Assembly (NCBI GenBank): GCA_022496205.1 | Contig: WTXD01000052.1 | Span: 124,001-188,000 of the forward strand | Length of the DNA: 64,000 bases | Source of the DNA: Gloeopeniophorella convolvens | Taxonomy: Eukaryota; Basidiomycota; Agaricomycetes; Russulales | Direction: 5' to 3' | Shown here: piece after piece, positions 45,901 through 56,891 of the stretch | Numbering within the stretch: position 1 is the first letter of the stretch | How the letters are laid out: every line of letters begins with the position of its first letter | Made by a program: the position numbers and the translations under genes | Notes under the pieces: model-generated | Told to the model about the DNA's origin: nothing | The model's database searches: none | Seen by the model: only the letters and a program-made list of their open reading frames with translations

Positions 45901-46931
45901 ATTTGATATGGGCACGATCACCTTGGCAAGCACTCGCGCAGCATTTGCATTTGCGTGTACGTGAGTCGAAATCAACGCACGTCGCGAGCACCCAGCGCCC
46001 CCATCACGGTCAACAGGACAAGTGGAGCCATCATTGACCACATCGCACCGTCACATAGTAAGGCCGAGATGCTCCAAAGGCTGCCGTCAGGCGCCGACGT
46101 TCAACTTGCCAAGCTTGGTCGTCGCGGCGATGCAATTAAACAAGGCAGTGAACTGAAGGGGAAAATTGGGGACCAGACTACATCCATACAGCCGTCTTGA
46201 AAAGGACTCGCGATGACAATAGAGACTGCACGTACCTGGGGAGAGGCAAACGCTGAACGCTCACTGATCGGGCGGGACTAATTCATGACATCACTGCCAC
46301 CTGCGCATCAGCGTCCCAATTAACGCTACTGGGTCTGTATGCTTGGAAGGGTGGGTCAATACGAATCAATCGCGTTGTTTTCGGTGGTTGAAATGTCGTA
46401 GACGCGCGCCAGGTCCGAGGCGGGTCAGAGATCGCTTCAACGGCCGGGGCCCAAGTCGTGGTTCAAGGAGCAATTGAGTGGTGCTGGTGAGTCGTGGGCG
46501 GCCTCGGCGTTGGCCGTTTGTCCAAGTCGTGGGAACATATTACCGAAAGAGCCACGCTCATGACCGGCCGCGTGACTCTGACTGGCGTGTGCCACGACGC
46601 CTGGGATGACCAGACGGTGTTTGCCATACACGATGAAGACGCTGATGACCTCTCAAACAAATTAAGCACGCTTTCCGGAGCTACATTAATGGATACGAGC
46701 GCGTTACAGGTCTTTGCACTCTCCTACAATGGTCAGCGAAGCGCTCATTCCAAAAACGTCCTCGGAGTCCGAGATCATGCACGCCTCATAATCGTCTGGG
46801 TGAGCCGCGGCGAAACAGTCCTGAGGTTGGCCACGACTTCTTTTCCCCATGGTCCCAGAAAATTCGAAAACTCCATCGAACATAGGTCGAGTTCCTTACG
46901 ACATCTCCGACCAACGACTCTTCACCATCGG
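42966..46931. other. About 4 kb not resolved into genes
   Basis: Coding-like stretches exist but could not be joined. On the minus strand near 44400-44760: FLNAHPKHPSEPFYPFLW and RVPEGSGINVPISLG. Near 44240-44350 (minus): EVWGHAWWTLGENNNVVRV then FIADGILRTLGYRSRV, ending at a GTACGT donor-like site. On the plus strand near 43740-43850: QAVRLSGNVLITGGSEE. Frames are interrupted and families are not recognised. Either a poorly conserved multi-exon gene on the minus strand (about 43.5-45.2 kb) or a degenerate one could explain this. The part 45.6-46.9 kb shows nothing. Confidence 0.35.
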
Positions 46932-49045
46932 CTAGCGAGACCCTCGAATGCCAATGTCCGCGGGTACATACGACGCCCGACCCACTTCATCTGCACTATC
47001 TCCGTCCGCCTGCGATAGGTCATCTAGCGAAGGTGTCGGGGGTGTAGGGGTTGCCCGAACGTCGACGGGTATTGTGACCAGGGTGTCCACAATAGGAAGA
47101 AGAGCTTCTACCAAGCTGAGAATGTTCCGCGTCATTCCACTCGACAGTCTGTCTTGCGGCGCCGGCGATGACAATGCGTCGGACGTCGCTCCGAGGCCCC
47201 GGGTGCCGAGGCTGGGCCCGACTCCAGACAGGTCCAGTAGTTCGTCCCAGACCGCCAGGAAGCCCTTCCTGACGCGCGGCTCGGCCGTGAGCGGCACAAT
47301 ATCCGTCAGGAGTAGCGGTAGGACCTCCCAAAGCGGCGTGAGGTTGTCAGGGGAGGCGCCCGAGCCGTTTCGAAGGCGTGGGATGACCTCCTTGAGGACG
47401 CCGTACAGTATCATGAAGTTGCACGTCTCCACGGAACATATGGCATGCAATGGCCATGGCGCTTCAACGAATACGCGAAGGTGAACGCCCGGGTCGAAAA
47501 TCTCCTTGTTGAAGTTGGCATGCAGCCACACGCGCGCTGCGAGGCCACCGGTGCATATGGCATTGATCGCGACAGCGGGGTCGGCATCTTTCTGCAACCT
47601 GTTGTTAAACGTCCATGTCATGGGGCCCATTGTATGCTTCGTCAGCGAGTGAGTGAGGGTGCTCGTGAGACATCTGAGCGTGTCCAGCGTGTTAAGGGCA
47701 CGACGTCGACGAATTGCTTCGGGGAGGTCTCGCGAGCCGGACGAGCATGTCCCCAAGAGATGACTAAGGTGCCAACCTAATGGAACTGGATGTTGGTCGT
47801 AGAGAAGGCCTTCGACTAGGGTTTTCTCATTGGCTATGACCCCTGACCGGAGGAAGCCCGGGATCCCCTGGACGAATGCTTCGATATCGTTGTCGTTGTC
47901 CACGGTGAGTAGAATTCGCTCCAGCATTCTCCGATCCATTTCGGGACCTAAGTCAGAGACAACTTCTTCGACAGTGCGGAAAACGTGGTCCACGAATATG
48001 ACGAGGCGGGCACCAATCTTGGAGACCATATCATGGAAGATGAGCTGTGTCAACACGAATATGGCGGAAACTGGGGTGTACAGCAATAAGCGGAGAAGTT
48101 TGGAAAGGATGGCACTGAATGGTGTTCTGTAGGGGCAGTTGGGTAGGGCGATGGGAAGGATGGTTAAGACCAGGTAGGTCCCTGCGAGTATGGCGACAAC
48201 CGGCAGGATGACGTGTGCGACGGTGTCGTTGATCGAGAAGAGGAGCTCTATGAGGCCTGCAAAGAAGAGAAAGACGGCCACATGGAGCAAAACCGGCAGG
48301 GCTTCCGCGACTTGTTGCATGCGAAATGCCTGCACGCCGTTGAAGAGATACGTGCGTATACGGGCACGTTTCTGCGGTGCTACTTGATCATGCGCGAGAC
48401 GTAGATAGCGCCGCGCCCACTGCTGCAGCAGCGTAGACGCGAGAGCGCACGTCAAGCTTAATGTAAGGCTGAGAAAACAGAGGATGTTGATTCGGATAGC
48501 CGAGGATGAAGGGCGGAAGGGTGTCGTCACGCCGGGGAGGATGATAGGGGCGGGAAGTGGCGTATTGTTCGACAGCGCGGCGAGCTGCTCGGAAATTTGG
48601 TTCAGCAGGAGCACGGCAGTATCTCCAGAGTCTGGCTTCAAGATCTTGTAAGTTTCAAGGGTGAACGCTGCTACGGTGGCTGAAAACAAGCCAGTCTAAG
48701 AGCACTTAGCATCAACACAGAAAGAGAACCACACAACGCACGAATATGAGAATCCCATCTGTATCATCCTTCCAGCTCTCCGATAGAGTTCTGTCTTGCT
48801 TTTCCGCTTCAGCGATGTATAATGACCACAGCTTTGCGGAATTGTCGTGGGCTCTGGTTTCTGTGTTTGACAACGTGAGCTCGGGAGCAGATTGTGGACG
48901 TCAGGACAGTACCTCTGGCGGCTGTCTCGCTCTGGGATTCTAGAGGTGCAGAAGTCAACTGCAGGAAAGTGCCAGTCTGGTATCGGGACTCACCCCCACT
49001 GGCACCTCCCTCTACGTCTCTTGATGCATACGACGTGCCGGACAT
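46932..49045 (-). CDS. DUF6535 membrane protein (653 aa)
   Basis: Exons 48994-49045, 48913-48939, 48742-48860 and 46932-48695, in phase, give 653 aa. The N-terminal region NSAKLWSLYIAEAEKQDRTLSESWKDDTDGILIF runs across an intron into TGLFSATVAAFTLETYKILKPDSGDTAVLLLNQIS, the signature of the Agaricomycete DUF6535 family. Membrane segments follow: the FSATVAAF segment, INILCFLSLTLSLTCALAS, LLHVAVFLFFAGLIELLFS and VILPVVAILAGTYLVLTI. The rest (about 400 residues) is soluble, and the C-terminus is Ser/Asp-rich. The 27-nt second exon is inferred because it gives two normal introns (51 and 50 nt) and keeps the frame; a single 133-nt intron is the alternative. Function unknown; the family is multicopy in mushrooms. 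Confidence 0.87.
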
Positions 49046-49772
49046 CACAGAGACAGGGTGAGGGGTAAAGATAAGGGAACATCTTGGACGATGACGGGGG
49101 TTATATGGCAGCGAGGAGCCAGGGCGATTGACGTATCGTCGAATGACAGTTGTGGGAGCGAACGGTTCGTGTGCACAGGAAAGGCGGAGTTCAAGTCAAC
49201 GCCAAGTGGCAGGCTGCAGCGTCGACAGTGCGGGCTGGGAACAGCTCTGTGACGGTATTGGTTGGCATCATTGAGGCATCATTGAGGCACGAACTTAGGG
49301 TTAGCGTTGTGATTGGCCAGCACTGCATATAATCTGAGGGTACAGGATTCAAGGCCGCCACGAGTTCCTTTAATCTTGCAGTCCAGGGTCCAGGACAGCC
49401 CCCTTGAGTCCTTCACATTCGAAGAGCCTGTGTAGAGATATGAAGAGAGACTGAGAATAATGGAATTGCTCGCGGGAGACTCATGCAGTGGAACTACGTA
49501 CTGTAACGCCAATTTCCAAGCGTAGCTCAGCTTCAGCGAAAGTCTGTGACGTCATAACGGCTGCAGTGAGTCGAATTCAATGCATGTTGAGCTGTACGGG
49601 CCCCGCGCTCAGCGCAAACGCAAGCTGGCCCTGTTACTTGCCGCCGTATCTGACATCTCTCACAAACATTGTCAGTGTTCTTGGTTACGGCAGTCTTGAG
49701 GCGTGCTCTGCTCGTGCGTACACACAATTGAAGGTACTTCTACATTTCGTGCCCTTCGCATACAACATATCC
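49046..49772. other. Intergenic, no gene
   Basis: This lies upstream of the DUF6535 gene and downstream of SDR copy A. Near 49263-49287 a short tandem duplication (GCATCATTGAG) is visible. No coding signature. Confidence 0.35.
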
Positions 49773-51269
49773 TTAATTCCTCTGCGCAAAGTCCTCCAAC
49801 GTATCGCGTATCATATCCGACAGAGGGCGCGGCTCCAGGCCAAGGATGCTTTTCATCTTTGCCGTCACGTACTTGACATGGTAAGGCCTGCCCTTAATTA
49901 GCTCAGGTTTGCCTTTGGACAGGTTCGGCAGGGGCGCGGGAGTGATCGAGTTCGCAGTGTCGACTGTGCGAAGGTTATTAGCACTACGCTCGGGTCACGG
50001 CAGTTATCCCATGATCAAAAAGGCTAACCAATTTCCTGCCAGAAGTATTGGCCTGCGAAGAACGACCACATAAACGTTCGAGAGCTTTTCCAATAAGTAT
50101 CAACTAGCGGACGTACCGGAGCTGACGATGATACGCTCCCCACCCGCCGCCTCCTTCTCACCCGCGAGCCTGTGCGCAATACCTAGATCGCGTACGTCGA
50201 TCCACTCCGCGCTCTGCGTAAGGCCAGCATCATCACGCTTGCCCAGGACAACTGCATCGTACAGATCCTGCATTGAAGTGTTGAGCGCGGTCAAGGACGA
50301 AACGTCGTGGATCGGAGGCTGTAGACGTATAAGCTGGAGCAGGAGAATATTGTAGAAAAATGCGTACACCAAAGACCTATCCAGATGTCAGCAATTGGAA
50401 CGATACGAAAAAGTCCGAGGTCAGACATACAAAAGGTGGGTTCAGGACGACAAGGTCCCATGATATGCTAGGCTTGCTCTTCTCGTAGAATTCCCAGGCA
50501 GCTGTCAGGTGAGCGAAGCAGGAGCCGTTATCAGCCCGAGTAAAACAGCTGGGAAACGCGTATCTGATGTACCTTTCTCGGCGAGTGTCTTGGATGCGCG
50601 ATAGATGGTCCACGGGGGAGATGCCGCACCTTTCTCGTTGATTTCCTGAATGGCTGGCTCGTTCCAGGAGGACTCATCAAAGGTTGCGGGCTCAGTCGTG
50701 ACCCTAAGTACGGCCGCAACTGACGAGGTGATGACGACGCGCTTGACCGAAGAGCTTCACAACAGTGTCAGGCCTTCGAGGCTAAGCAGCCCTGCGGGCG
50801 AGAATGCTTACCCAAACTTCTTTACAGATTCGAGGATGCCAACTGTACCCTTTACAGCGGGAATGATGAGATCTGCGGATGAGATCAGACACAGAGAGTA
50901 GTCGAAAAACATGGGCTACGCACCATCGGGGTGGGTGGCCTTGAAGTGAAACGGGGAAGCAGTGTGCTCGACAAGATCGACACCTTGGACAACCTCGTCG
51001 AAGGCACCTTCCTAAAAATAGGATAAACCTCGCAAAATCTTACAAGTTGGAGTATGACGGCGACATACCTTGGTGATATCCTCAACTACGACGACCTCAA
51101 GGTCACCCTTGCCAGCGAACAGCGTCTTCAAATGTTCACCCTTGCTAGCGCTGCGAACGGTGCCTCGGACCGCATATCCTGCGTCAAGGAAAGACTTGAC
51201 AACCCAGACGGCTATGTAACCATTTGCGCCAGTGATGAGGACCTTAGCAGGGGCAGACACGGCTGGCAT
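49773..51269 (-). CDS. Extended SDR reductase, DFR/Gre2-like, copy A (342 aa)
   Basis: Nine exons: 51069-51269, 50924-51011, 50812-50872, 50573-50754, 50431-50501, 50368-50376, 50117-50318, 50029-50052 and 49773-49963 give 342 aa. KVLITGANGYIAVWVV near the start is the NAD(P)-binding TGxxGxxA motif. RGTVRSASKG is the usual NADP-preferring loop, KRVVITSSVAAV the strand before the active site, and YRASK (near residue 169) the catalytic Tyr-x-x-x-Lys. WDLVVLNPPFVFGPPIHD is the conserved substrate loop. Exon 6 is only 9 nt (VFG), required to connect NPPF with PPIHD, and copy B at 59109-60592 has the same 9-nt exon. Family members reduce aldehydes, ketones or flavonoid-like substrates (Gre2, Ssm2-type carbonyl reductases); the substrate here is unknown. 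Confidence 0.9.
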
Positions 51270-51600
51270 CGTTGCTCGGAAAGGTTCGTCAGAGGTGGTG
51301 GGGGTGGTGTGGGCGTAAGAGACAATACAGTCGCATGATCATGCAACCCCTTGAGCTGGTGACGACATCACCGGCCAACCGCAGGGCACGAATTCCAAGT
51401 CGGACCCGGGGCGGTGGTCTTCTGGTGCAAGTTGGTGCTCGCACTGAGTGAAGTAGGTACCGCTCGGGTGCAGTTGGAGATAAGCGGCCTGCTGCTGATT
51501 AAGCAAAATATAATCTATAATCTAATCTTGATATGATCTTATCAAATTTCTGCGAGCAAAGAAGCTCTCCGACGCCTTCAGCTTCACCACGTCGCAAAAA
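51270..51600. promoter_or_regulatory. Divergent promoter, SDR copy A and MTA phosphorylase
   Basis: Start codons at 51269 (minus) and 51601 (plus) share this 331-bp interval. Its right half is AT-rich (TATAATCTATAATC near 51509-51522), which could host initiation for the plus-strand gene. Confidence 0.45.
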
Positions 51601-52751
51601 ATGAGTACGGCACAGGATGAGAATGGTACGGTAGATGTTTGAAAGCCTCATTCGAAAACTGAATTAAATCTACCTCTGTAGTCCTCGTGGGTGTGATAGG
51701 CGGCAGTGGCCTGTATCATCTAGACAACCTCACTTTTGTGTGCGTCGACTGCTGAAATGCGCAACCAAACGTACCTCATACCATATTTCTCACATATAGA
51801 AAGCACGTCAATCCTGAGACGGTAGGCAGAATATACGGCATCAGATGGGCCGCGATCTGACGATATGGCGCACCCAGCCCTGGGGCCTCCCATCCTCGCC
51901 CATCACCATCGCCGCGCTCCCGTCCGGCACGCGCATCGCCTTCCTCGCGCGGCACGGGCCCGGACATACGATCAACCCCTCCGCCGTGCCCGCCCGCGCG
52001 AACATTGCCGCGCTCAAGTCGCTCGGCGTGCGCGCGATCCTCGCCTTCAGCGCAGTCGGCTCGCTGCGCGAGGACATCCCGCCGGGCACGTTCGCGCTGC
52101 CGGCGCAGATCATCGACCGCACGAAGGGCGTGCGCCCCGCGAGCTTCTTCGAGGGCATGAGTGTCGTCGCGCACGCCGCGTTCGGTGACCCGTTCTCGCG
52201 CCGGCTCACGCGCTGGCTCGAGGGCCCCATCCGCCGCGCGCTCGAGGCGGAGGGTCGCGGCGTGCAGCTCGTCACGGACAAGACGATCGTCTGCATGGAG
52301 GGCCCGCAGTTCTCGACGCGCGCAGAGAGCCTCATGTACCGCCAGTGGGGCGGCGACCTCATCAACATGAGCGTGCTCCCCGAAGCCAAGCTCGCGCGTG
52401 AGGCTGAACTGAGGTTAGCGCTGCTCCTCATCTGCACGTCGTTCTTGCGTTGCTGATGAAACGTGTAGCTACGCCCTCGTGGCGACCGCGACAGACTATG
52501 ACTCGTGGCGGCCAAACACGGAAGCAGTCACGGCTTCCGAGGTGTTCAAGACCCTGCAGGCAAATGCAGACACGTCGCGTCACGTCGCAGCGACCATTCT
52601 GGATGAGTTGCACAGCGCTGCGTTGCAGGGCGATATCCTCTCTGAGGAGGCTGGGTCGATGCAGTACTCTATCATGCCGCGCTCTGTGCAGCAGAAGCCG
52701 GAGGACAGGGAGAGGCTGCGCTATATCCTGCCGACTTACTTTTCAGACTGA
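51601..52751 (+). CDS. S-methyl-5'-thioadenosine phosphorylase
   Basis: Exons 51601-51625, 51682-51739, 51800-51821, 51878-52413 and 52469-52751, in phase, give 307 aa, normal for MTAP. Motifs: [12 protein letters not shown] at the N-terminus, FLARHGPGH (phosphate-binding RHG), [28 protein letters not shown] (substrate-binding), [16 protein letters not shown], and ATATDYDSW, where the acidic residue recognises adenine N6/N7. The first three exons (25, 58 and 22 nt) are tiny but reproduce the conserved N-terminus exactly. The enzyme phosphorolyses 5'-methylthioadenosine from polyamine synthesis to adenine and methylthioribose-1-phosphate in the cytosol, feeding methionine salvage (Meu1 in yeast). 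Confidence 0.93.
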
Positions 52752-52962
52752 AGCTGAAGAGCCATCCTAGTGTGTGGAATCTACAATACCGACAGAGTCC
52801 TAGACCACAGGCGGAGGTGTATTCGTACATAAGTAGAACACGATAACGGCTTGAATTGAGGCACAGAGAGATACAGCGCACAGGAGAGGGGTGTAAATAA
52901 CAAAAACACAAAGAGAACGTCCGCAAACTGGCAGAGGAACGTACAGCGCCGTAGACAAGTGA

Positions 52963-54545
52963 TCATCTCTCTTCGTCGCCCTCCTGGTCCTGGTCTAAGC
53001 TCACAGGTTCGAGGTAGCCCTCCGGCACAAGTGCGTGGCCCTCGGAGCCTTCGCGCACGACGATGGCCCAGCCGACGCCGCCGCCACGCCCGACAACGCG
53101 CACCATCTGATCCTCCTCAAGCGCCATCTCCGCCGTGCCCTCGGGCTCGAACGCATATAGCGCGCGGTACAGCCCGGGCAGCAACGGGCGCTCACCCGCA
53201 GCGTCCTCGTCCACGCGCTCCTCGGCCCAGTCTTCGTCCTCGTCACTCTCGCCGAGTGACTCGTACGGGTCGTTCGCCTCATTCTCCGGGCTCATCGCGT
53301 CCGTAAAGTTCCGCGCGAAGTCGCCTGCGCTCGGCGCATCCGTGTCGGCGCTGCCGCCACTGCCGCGTCCGCCGAACCAGCTCAGCCGCCCCAGCGAGCC
53401 CCAGCCACCGAAGCCGAAGCTGCCGCTGTCATCGCGGTCGCTGCCTGTGCTTGACGCGCTCGACGCAGACCACGTGGAGAGCGGGCGCTGCAGGCGCCGG
53501 TTCGGATGCGGCGTCAGCGGACCCGTGCCGGTGTGGCGCGCGTCGGACGACGGGAAAGCAAAGTCGCGAATCCTGACGAGGATGGAGGTCCGGCGGGGCT
53601 GAGCCTGCGCCTGCGCGACAGCCGGGGTCGGCGTCATCGGGTTCGTCTCTGTATCGGGCGTGGCAACAAGCACAGAGGAGGCCATTGAGGTTGGGCGGGA
53701 GCGGGTCGAGGAGTGGCGAGAGAGGGCGGCGGAAGCGCGGCGGGAGGCAGCGGGCGAGGGGGGCGCAGGGCGAGAAGAGGTCAGTGAATCGCGCGAGTTG
53801 CGCATCGAGTTGCGCGAAGATTTGAGGGCGTCCAACGGCGACTTGGATGTGTCCAAAGCGGAGGATGTCAGTGGCTCAGCAGAGGCAAGGGGATTTTGGG
53901 AGCTTGCAGTTGGGGTTGAGGGGGAAGCGGGTGTGCCATCGTCCTGTCCTGAAGAGTCGTCTGCCACAATTGAAGGGACACGCTCCGCCTCCTTTGTCTG
54001 GACCTTGGGATCATCTACCGGTGGCTGACCCGCAGCCGAGGGTACGACAGTGCTGTTTGGGATCTCTGCTTTTGAATTTGGCGTCGACGTTGTATTGTTC
54101 GGAGTCGAGTCGGGGCCCGCCTCGAGCTGAGCCGCAGCCACCGGCAAGGCCACGCCGTTACTCTTGATCTCAGTATTGGTTCCTCTGCTCTCCTTATCGT
54201 GCTTGGGCAGCTCGGCGGCTGGCTGCGGATCATTGGCGGTTGACTTCCCGGATGCCACTGCGACGGCATTGGGTATTGGCGAATCGGTGGCGGCTTTGCT
54301 TTCTGCGCCCATCCTAGACTCTGTGGACTTGCGCTTGGATAAAGGCGATACAAGGGCGTATTCGTGTTCAGAAGGGATAGGTGGCGGTAAGAAGGAGGAT
54401 CCAGGGGATGGAAAGGGAGATGAGGATGACAGGCGTTCGATGGTCACGGTGAGCGAGGGCGTATCTACAGATTGTCAGCTGCGAGGGCACTGGGACGCCC
54501 TGAGAGCGTACCTTTGGCGTCAGAAGCGACAATGACAGAGCTCAT
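52963..54545 (-). CDS. SH3-domain protein, Nbp2/Skb5-like (511 aa)
   Basis: Exons 54512-54545 (MSSVIVASDAK) and 52963-54464 join in phase to 511 aa. Most of the chain is Ser/Thr/Pro-rich and disordered (many SS and PP runs; SLTSSRPAPPSPAASRRAS). The C-terminal 70 residues form an SH3 domain: YRALYAFEPEGTAEMALEEDQMV, the GWAIVV strand with its Trp, and LVPEGYLEPV. The closing ALVPEGYLEPV and the FEPEGTAEMAL opening fit the Nbp2/Skb5 SH3 type. In yeasts these adaptors bring phosphatases (Ptc1) or PAK kinases (Shk1) to MAPK modules; the same role here is inference. An acidic stretch (SDEDEDWAEERVDEDA) precedes the SH3. Confidence 0.83.
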
Positions 54546-55132
54546 TTCGGAATGCCGGGTACGTGGTCTTGAGATTTCAACCAAGAGACGAAGCTTTTGA
54601 GGTTCCCAGCGGAAAAAAAAAATGGAGGGCTTGCGGGTCTCGGAGAGGGCTTACAATCAGCGAATGCACAGCGATCGGGCCTCGCCTGATGGCCCCACGA
54701 CGGTGGGCACCGGGCGATCTTTCAGCGTCCTCCTCTGCTCTCACGCAGCGCCCGGCGGTCGCGAAGGAGCTTGCTTGACAACCACGCGCTCGTCGCCTAA
54801 TTTCATTTCCGTGCCACCGCGACAAATTGCCGCCCTTCGTCAGCGCTTCAGCAGCCATCAACTCCTATTCCAACTGCAAAAACCGCAGCACTGAACTATC
54901 GTGCGATTCGCTCCTGCTCTCCCGTGCGCCTGCCAGCACAGCGTAGCCGTCTGATGTATGTCTGCGGAGGCGGTGGCTCGGACCCGAGAGGCTTCCCAGG
55001 GCAACACAGCCCCTCAACTCTACCCCATCTTCTGCTTCCTCCCCTAATGTTTCGAGCCCAAGGCGTAGCACACGAAGCATAAGAACCCTCGGATATTACG
55101 CGCATACACATACATGGGTCTCTGCCAGTGCA
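54546..55132. other. Intergenic, no gene
   Basis: This lies between the SH3 gene start and the 3' end of the next minus-strand gene. It has a run of nine to ten A residues near 54614. No coding signature. Confidence 0.35.
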
Positions 55133-56194
55133 CTAGTACTTCCACACCGGCTTACGAGCCGAACCTCCCGAGGAGTCTGGTGACCTTGCCTCATTTCTCT
55201 CCTCCATCTCCACAGCATAGGAGCGCTGGGCACGTCGCATGCTTGCTGCGGTTGGCTGTACGTATGAGTTCCTGCTGCGCTTCCTTCTCGCCTTACGTGG
55301 TGTACTGGAAGCGCGCGGGCCCATCGAAGTAATATCCCGTGTGATGAACACATCCTCGACGCTGGTGTCGTTATCCGTGGAGTTCTTCTCGTCCGAAAAA
55401 GGCGCCGCCGCCGCCAGTGCCTCTGGATCTGCGAAAGTATGGTAGATCTCTTCGAGTAGAATGCGCGATGGGACACCCAGGTCTTGTTCCTCTGTAGTCT
55501 CTGGCTCCCCCGTACTCGAAGAGACAAGTCCGAGGCCGTCGAACTGGCGGGGCTTGCCTTCGTCATACATGAATTCGATCCCCAGGCCAACGAGGACGTC
55601 ACCCCTGGCGGAGGCCTTGCGGCTTGGCTGGCGGGTGGGCGTCATGGGTGTCTCGGGGCTCCAGCTGGGCAGGGTAGGGGTGCAGACCATCTCAGACGAG
55701 CGCGAAGACGCAGAAATCGACATGGATGAAGACGGAGGCAGCTCGCAATGAAGTAGGATCGGGATATCCGCAGGAGGTTGGCTCAAGGTGAAGGATGAAG
55801 ATGTCTCGATACCATCGTTTTCGTCCCCGTCCCTTTTGATTTGTTCGCTGGTGAACGGCTGTAACTCGTGTTTCACCCGCGGCCCACTCGGCGAGGGCGG
55901 GAGAGCTCCAGCATTGAACAAAATCTCCGGGCAGACATATGGCGGGCCAGATGCGGAGAGTGCACGCCCGCGGTACTGGGTAACATGGGGCCGACGATTT
56001 GTGCTTACTGGCAGCTGATCAGTTGTTGCTGGTTCGTGGCATAATGGATGTTGCACTGGCGGCGCTTCAACTCTTGCTGGCGGGATATTACCAAGGAGCG
56101 GGCCATGAGAACTGCTGTCGTCAAGCAGGGAGAGCAGTCGCTGGAGAAAGTAGCGAATGCATGAGGTTGCAAGGTGGATAAGGCCCATTGACAT
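55133..56194 (-). CDS. Hypothetical protein, 353 aa, single exon
   Basis: An uninterrupted frame of 353 codons starts at ATG 56194 (a second ATG two codons on). The N-terminus (MSMGLIHLATSCIRYFLQRLLSLL) is a single amphipathic or weakly hydrophobic helix. The rest is Ser/Pro/Glu-rich: LPSWSPETPMTPTRQPSRKAS, DVLVGLGIEFMYDEG, SRILLEEIYHTFADPEALAAAAPF, then a basic segment RKARRKRSRNSY. I do not recognise the family. A frame this long with an upstream TATA-like box is likely real. It is divergent from the IMP dehydrogenase gene. Function unknown. Confidence 0.65.
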   Translation of the reverse strand: MSMGLIHLATSCIRYFLQRLLSLLDDSSSHGPLLGNIPPARVEAPPVQHPLCHEPATTDQLPVSTNRRPHVTQYRGRALSASGPPYVCPEILFNAGALPPSPSGPRVKHELQPFTSEQIKRDGDENDGIETSSSFTLSQPPADIPILLHCELPPSSSMSISASSRSSEMVCTPTLPSWSPETPMTPTRQPSRKASARGDVLVGLGIEFMYDEGKPRQFDGLGLVSSSTGEPETTEEQDLGVPSRILLEEIYHTFADPEALAAAAPFSDEKNSTDNDTSVEDVFITRDITSMGPRASSTPRKARRKRSRNSYVQPTAASMRRAQRSYAVEMEERNEARSPDSSGGSARKPVWKY

Positions 56195-56891
56195 GAAAGG
56201 GAAGGAAGTGAGATGTAGATAGGTGTGTTGGGGTTAAGGAGAGTTATTGGGCAGATAGTCTGTTATATAGATGTGCTAGTCCAGTCAATGGACAGAGAAG
56301 AGGAACCCGCGATGACGGATAAGGCGGTTTATATAGCATAAATGTTTATGCATTCCTGGTCGTTGCACCCTCTACCACGTCCCATGCCGCCATATGATAG
56401 AGCCAGACCGTTCTATGCCGGCCATTGCGCTACGCTGGAGTAATTTACTAACTGAGAGGTGGGACTTGTGTGTGCGTGTGCGTTCAATACCAATGGGCCG
56501 GGCCCGTCGCGCGCCTTTACCAGAGCTCCCCACGTAACGCGTCCCCATCACGTGCCATATTTTCTCATCACATGTTTTCCGCTGTTACGCGCTTCCGCTG
56601 ATTCGGAGCGTCCTGCTCGTGTTTCTCTTTCTCATTGGAGATGTATGTTACAGGGAAGAATCTCATACAAGTCCTGAGTTGAACTCAGCTTTGCGCCGTG
56701 TGAGCGGGGCCAATAGCAGGTGACAATGTGTTTTTAATGAGCTGAGTAACGAAAGTTGGCTACATAATTACGCAGACGCCGTCCCGGACGCGGCTCGGGC
56801 GTAAGTATAAATTCAGGCGCGAAATTTTGGGTCGAATCTGGCAATCTTGCCCACCCGTCACCCTCATTGCCTTGCCCATACTTACAGAATA
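56195..56891. promoter_or_regulatory. Divergent upstream region, hypothetical gene and IMP dehydrogenase
   Basis: TATATAA on the minus strand (56263-56269) is about 70 bp from the minus-strand start. TATAAA (56806-56811) is about 80 bp from the IMP dehydrogenase ATG at 56892. A 16-bp inverted repeat, GCATAAATGTTTATGC, lies at 56336-56351. Confidence 0.55.

Noticed and set aside
46494..47018. 174-codon plus-strand frame
   Set aside because: Overlaps the 3' end of the DUF6535 gene on the other strand and shows no protein-like features.
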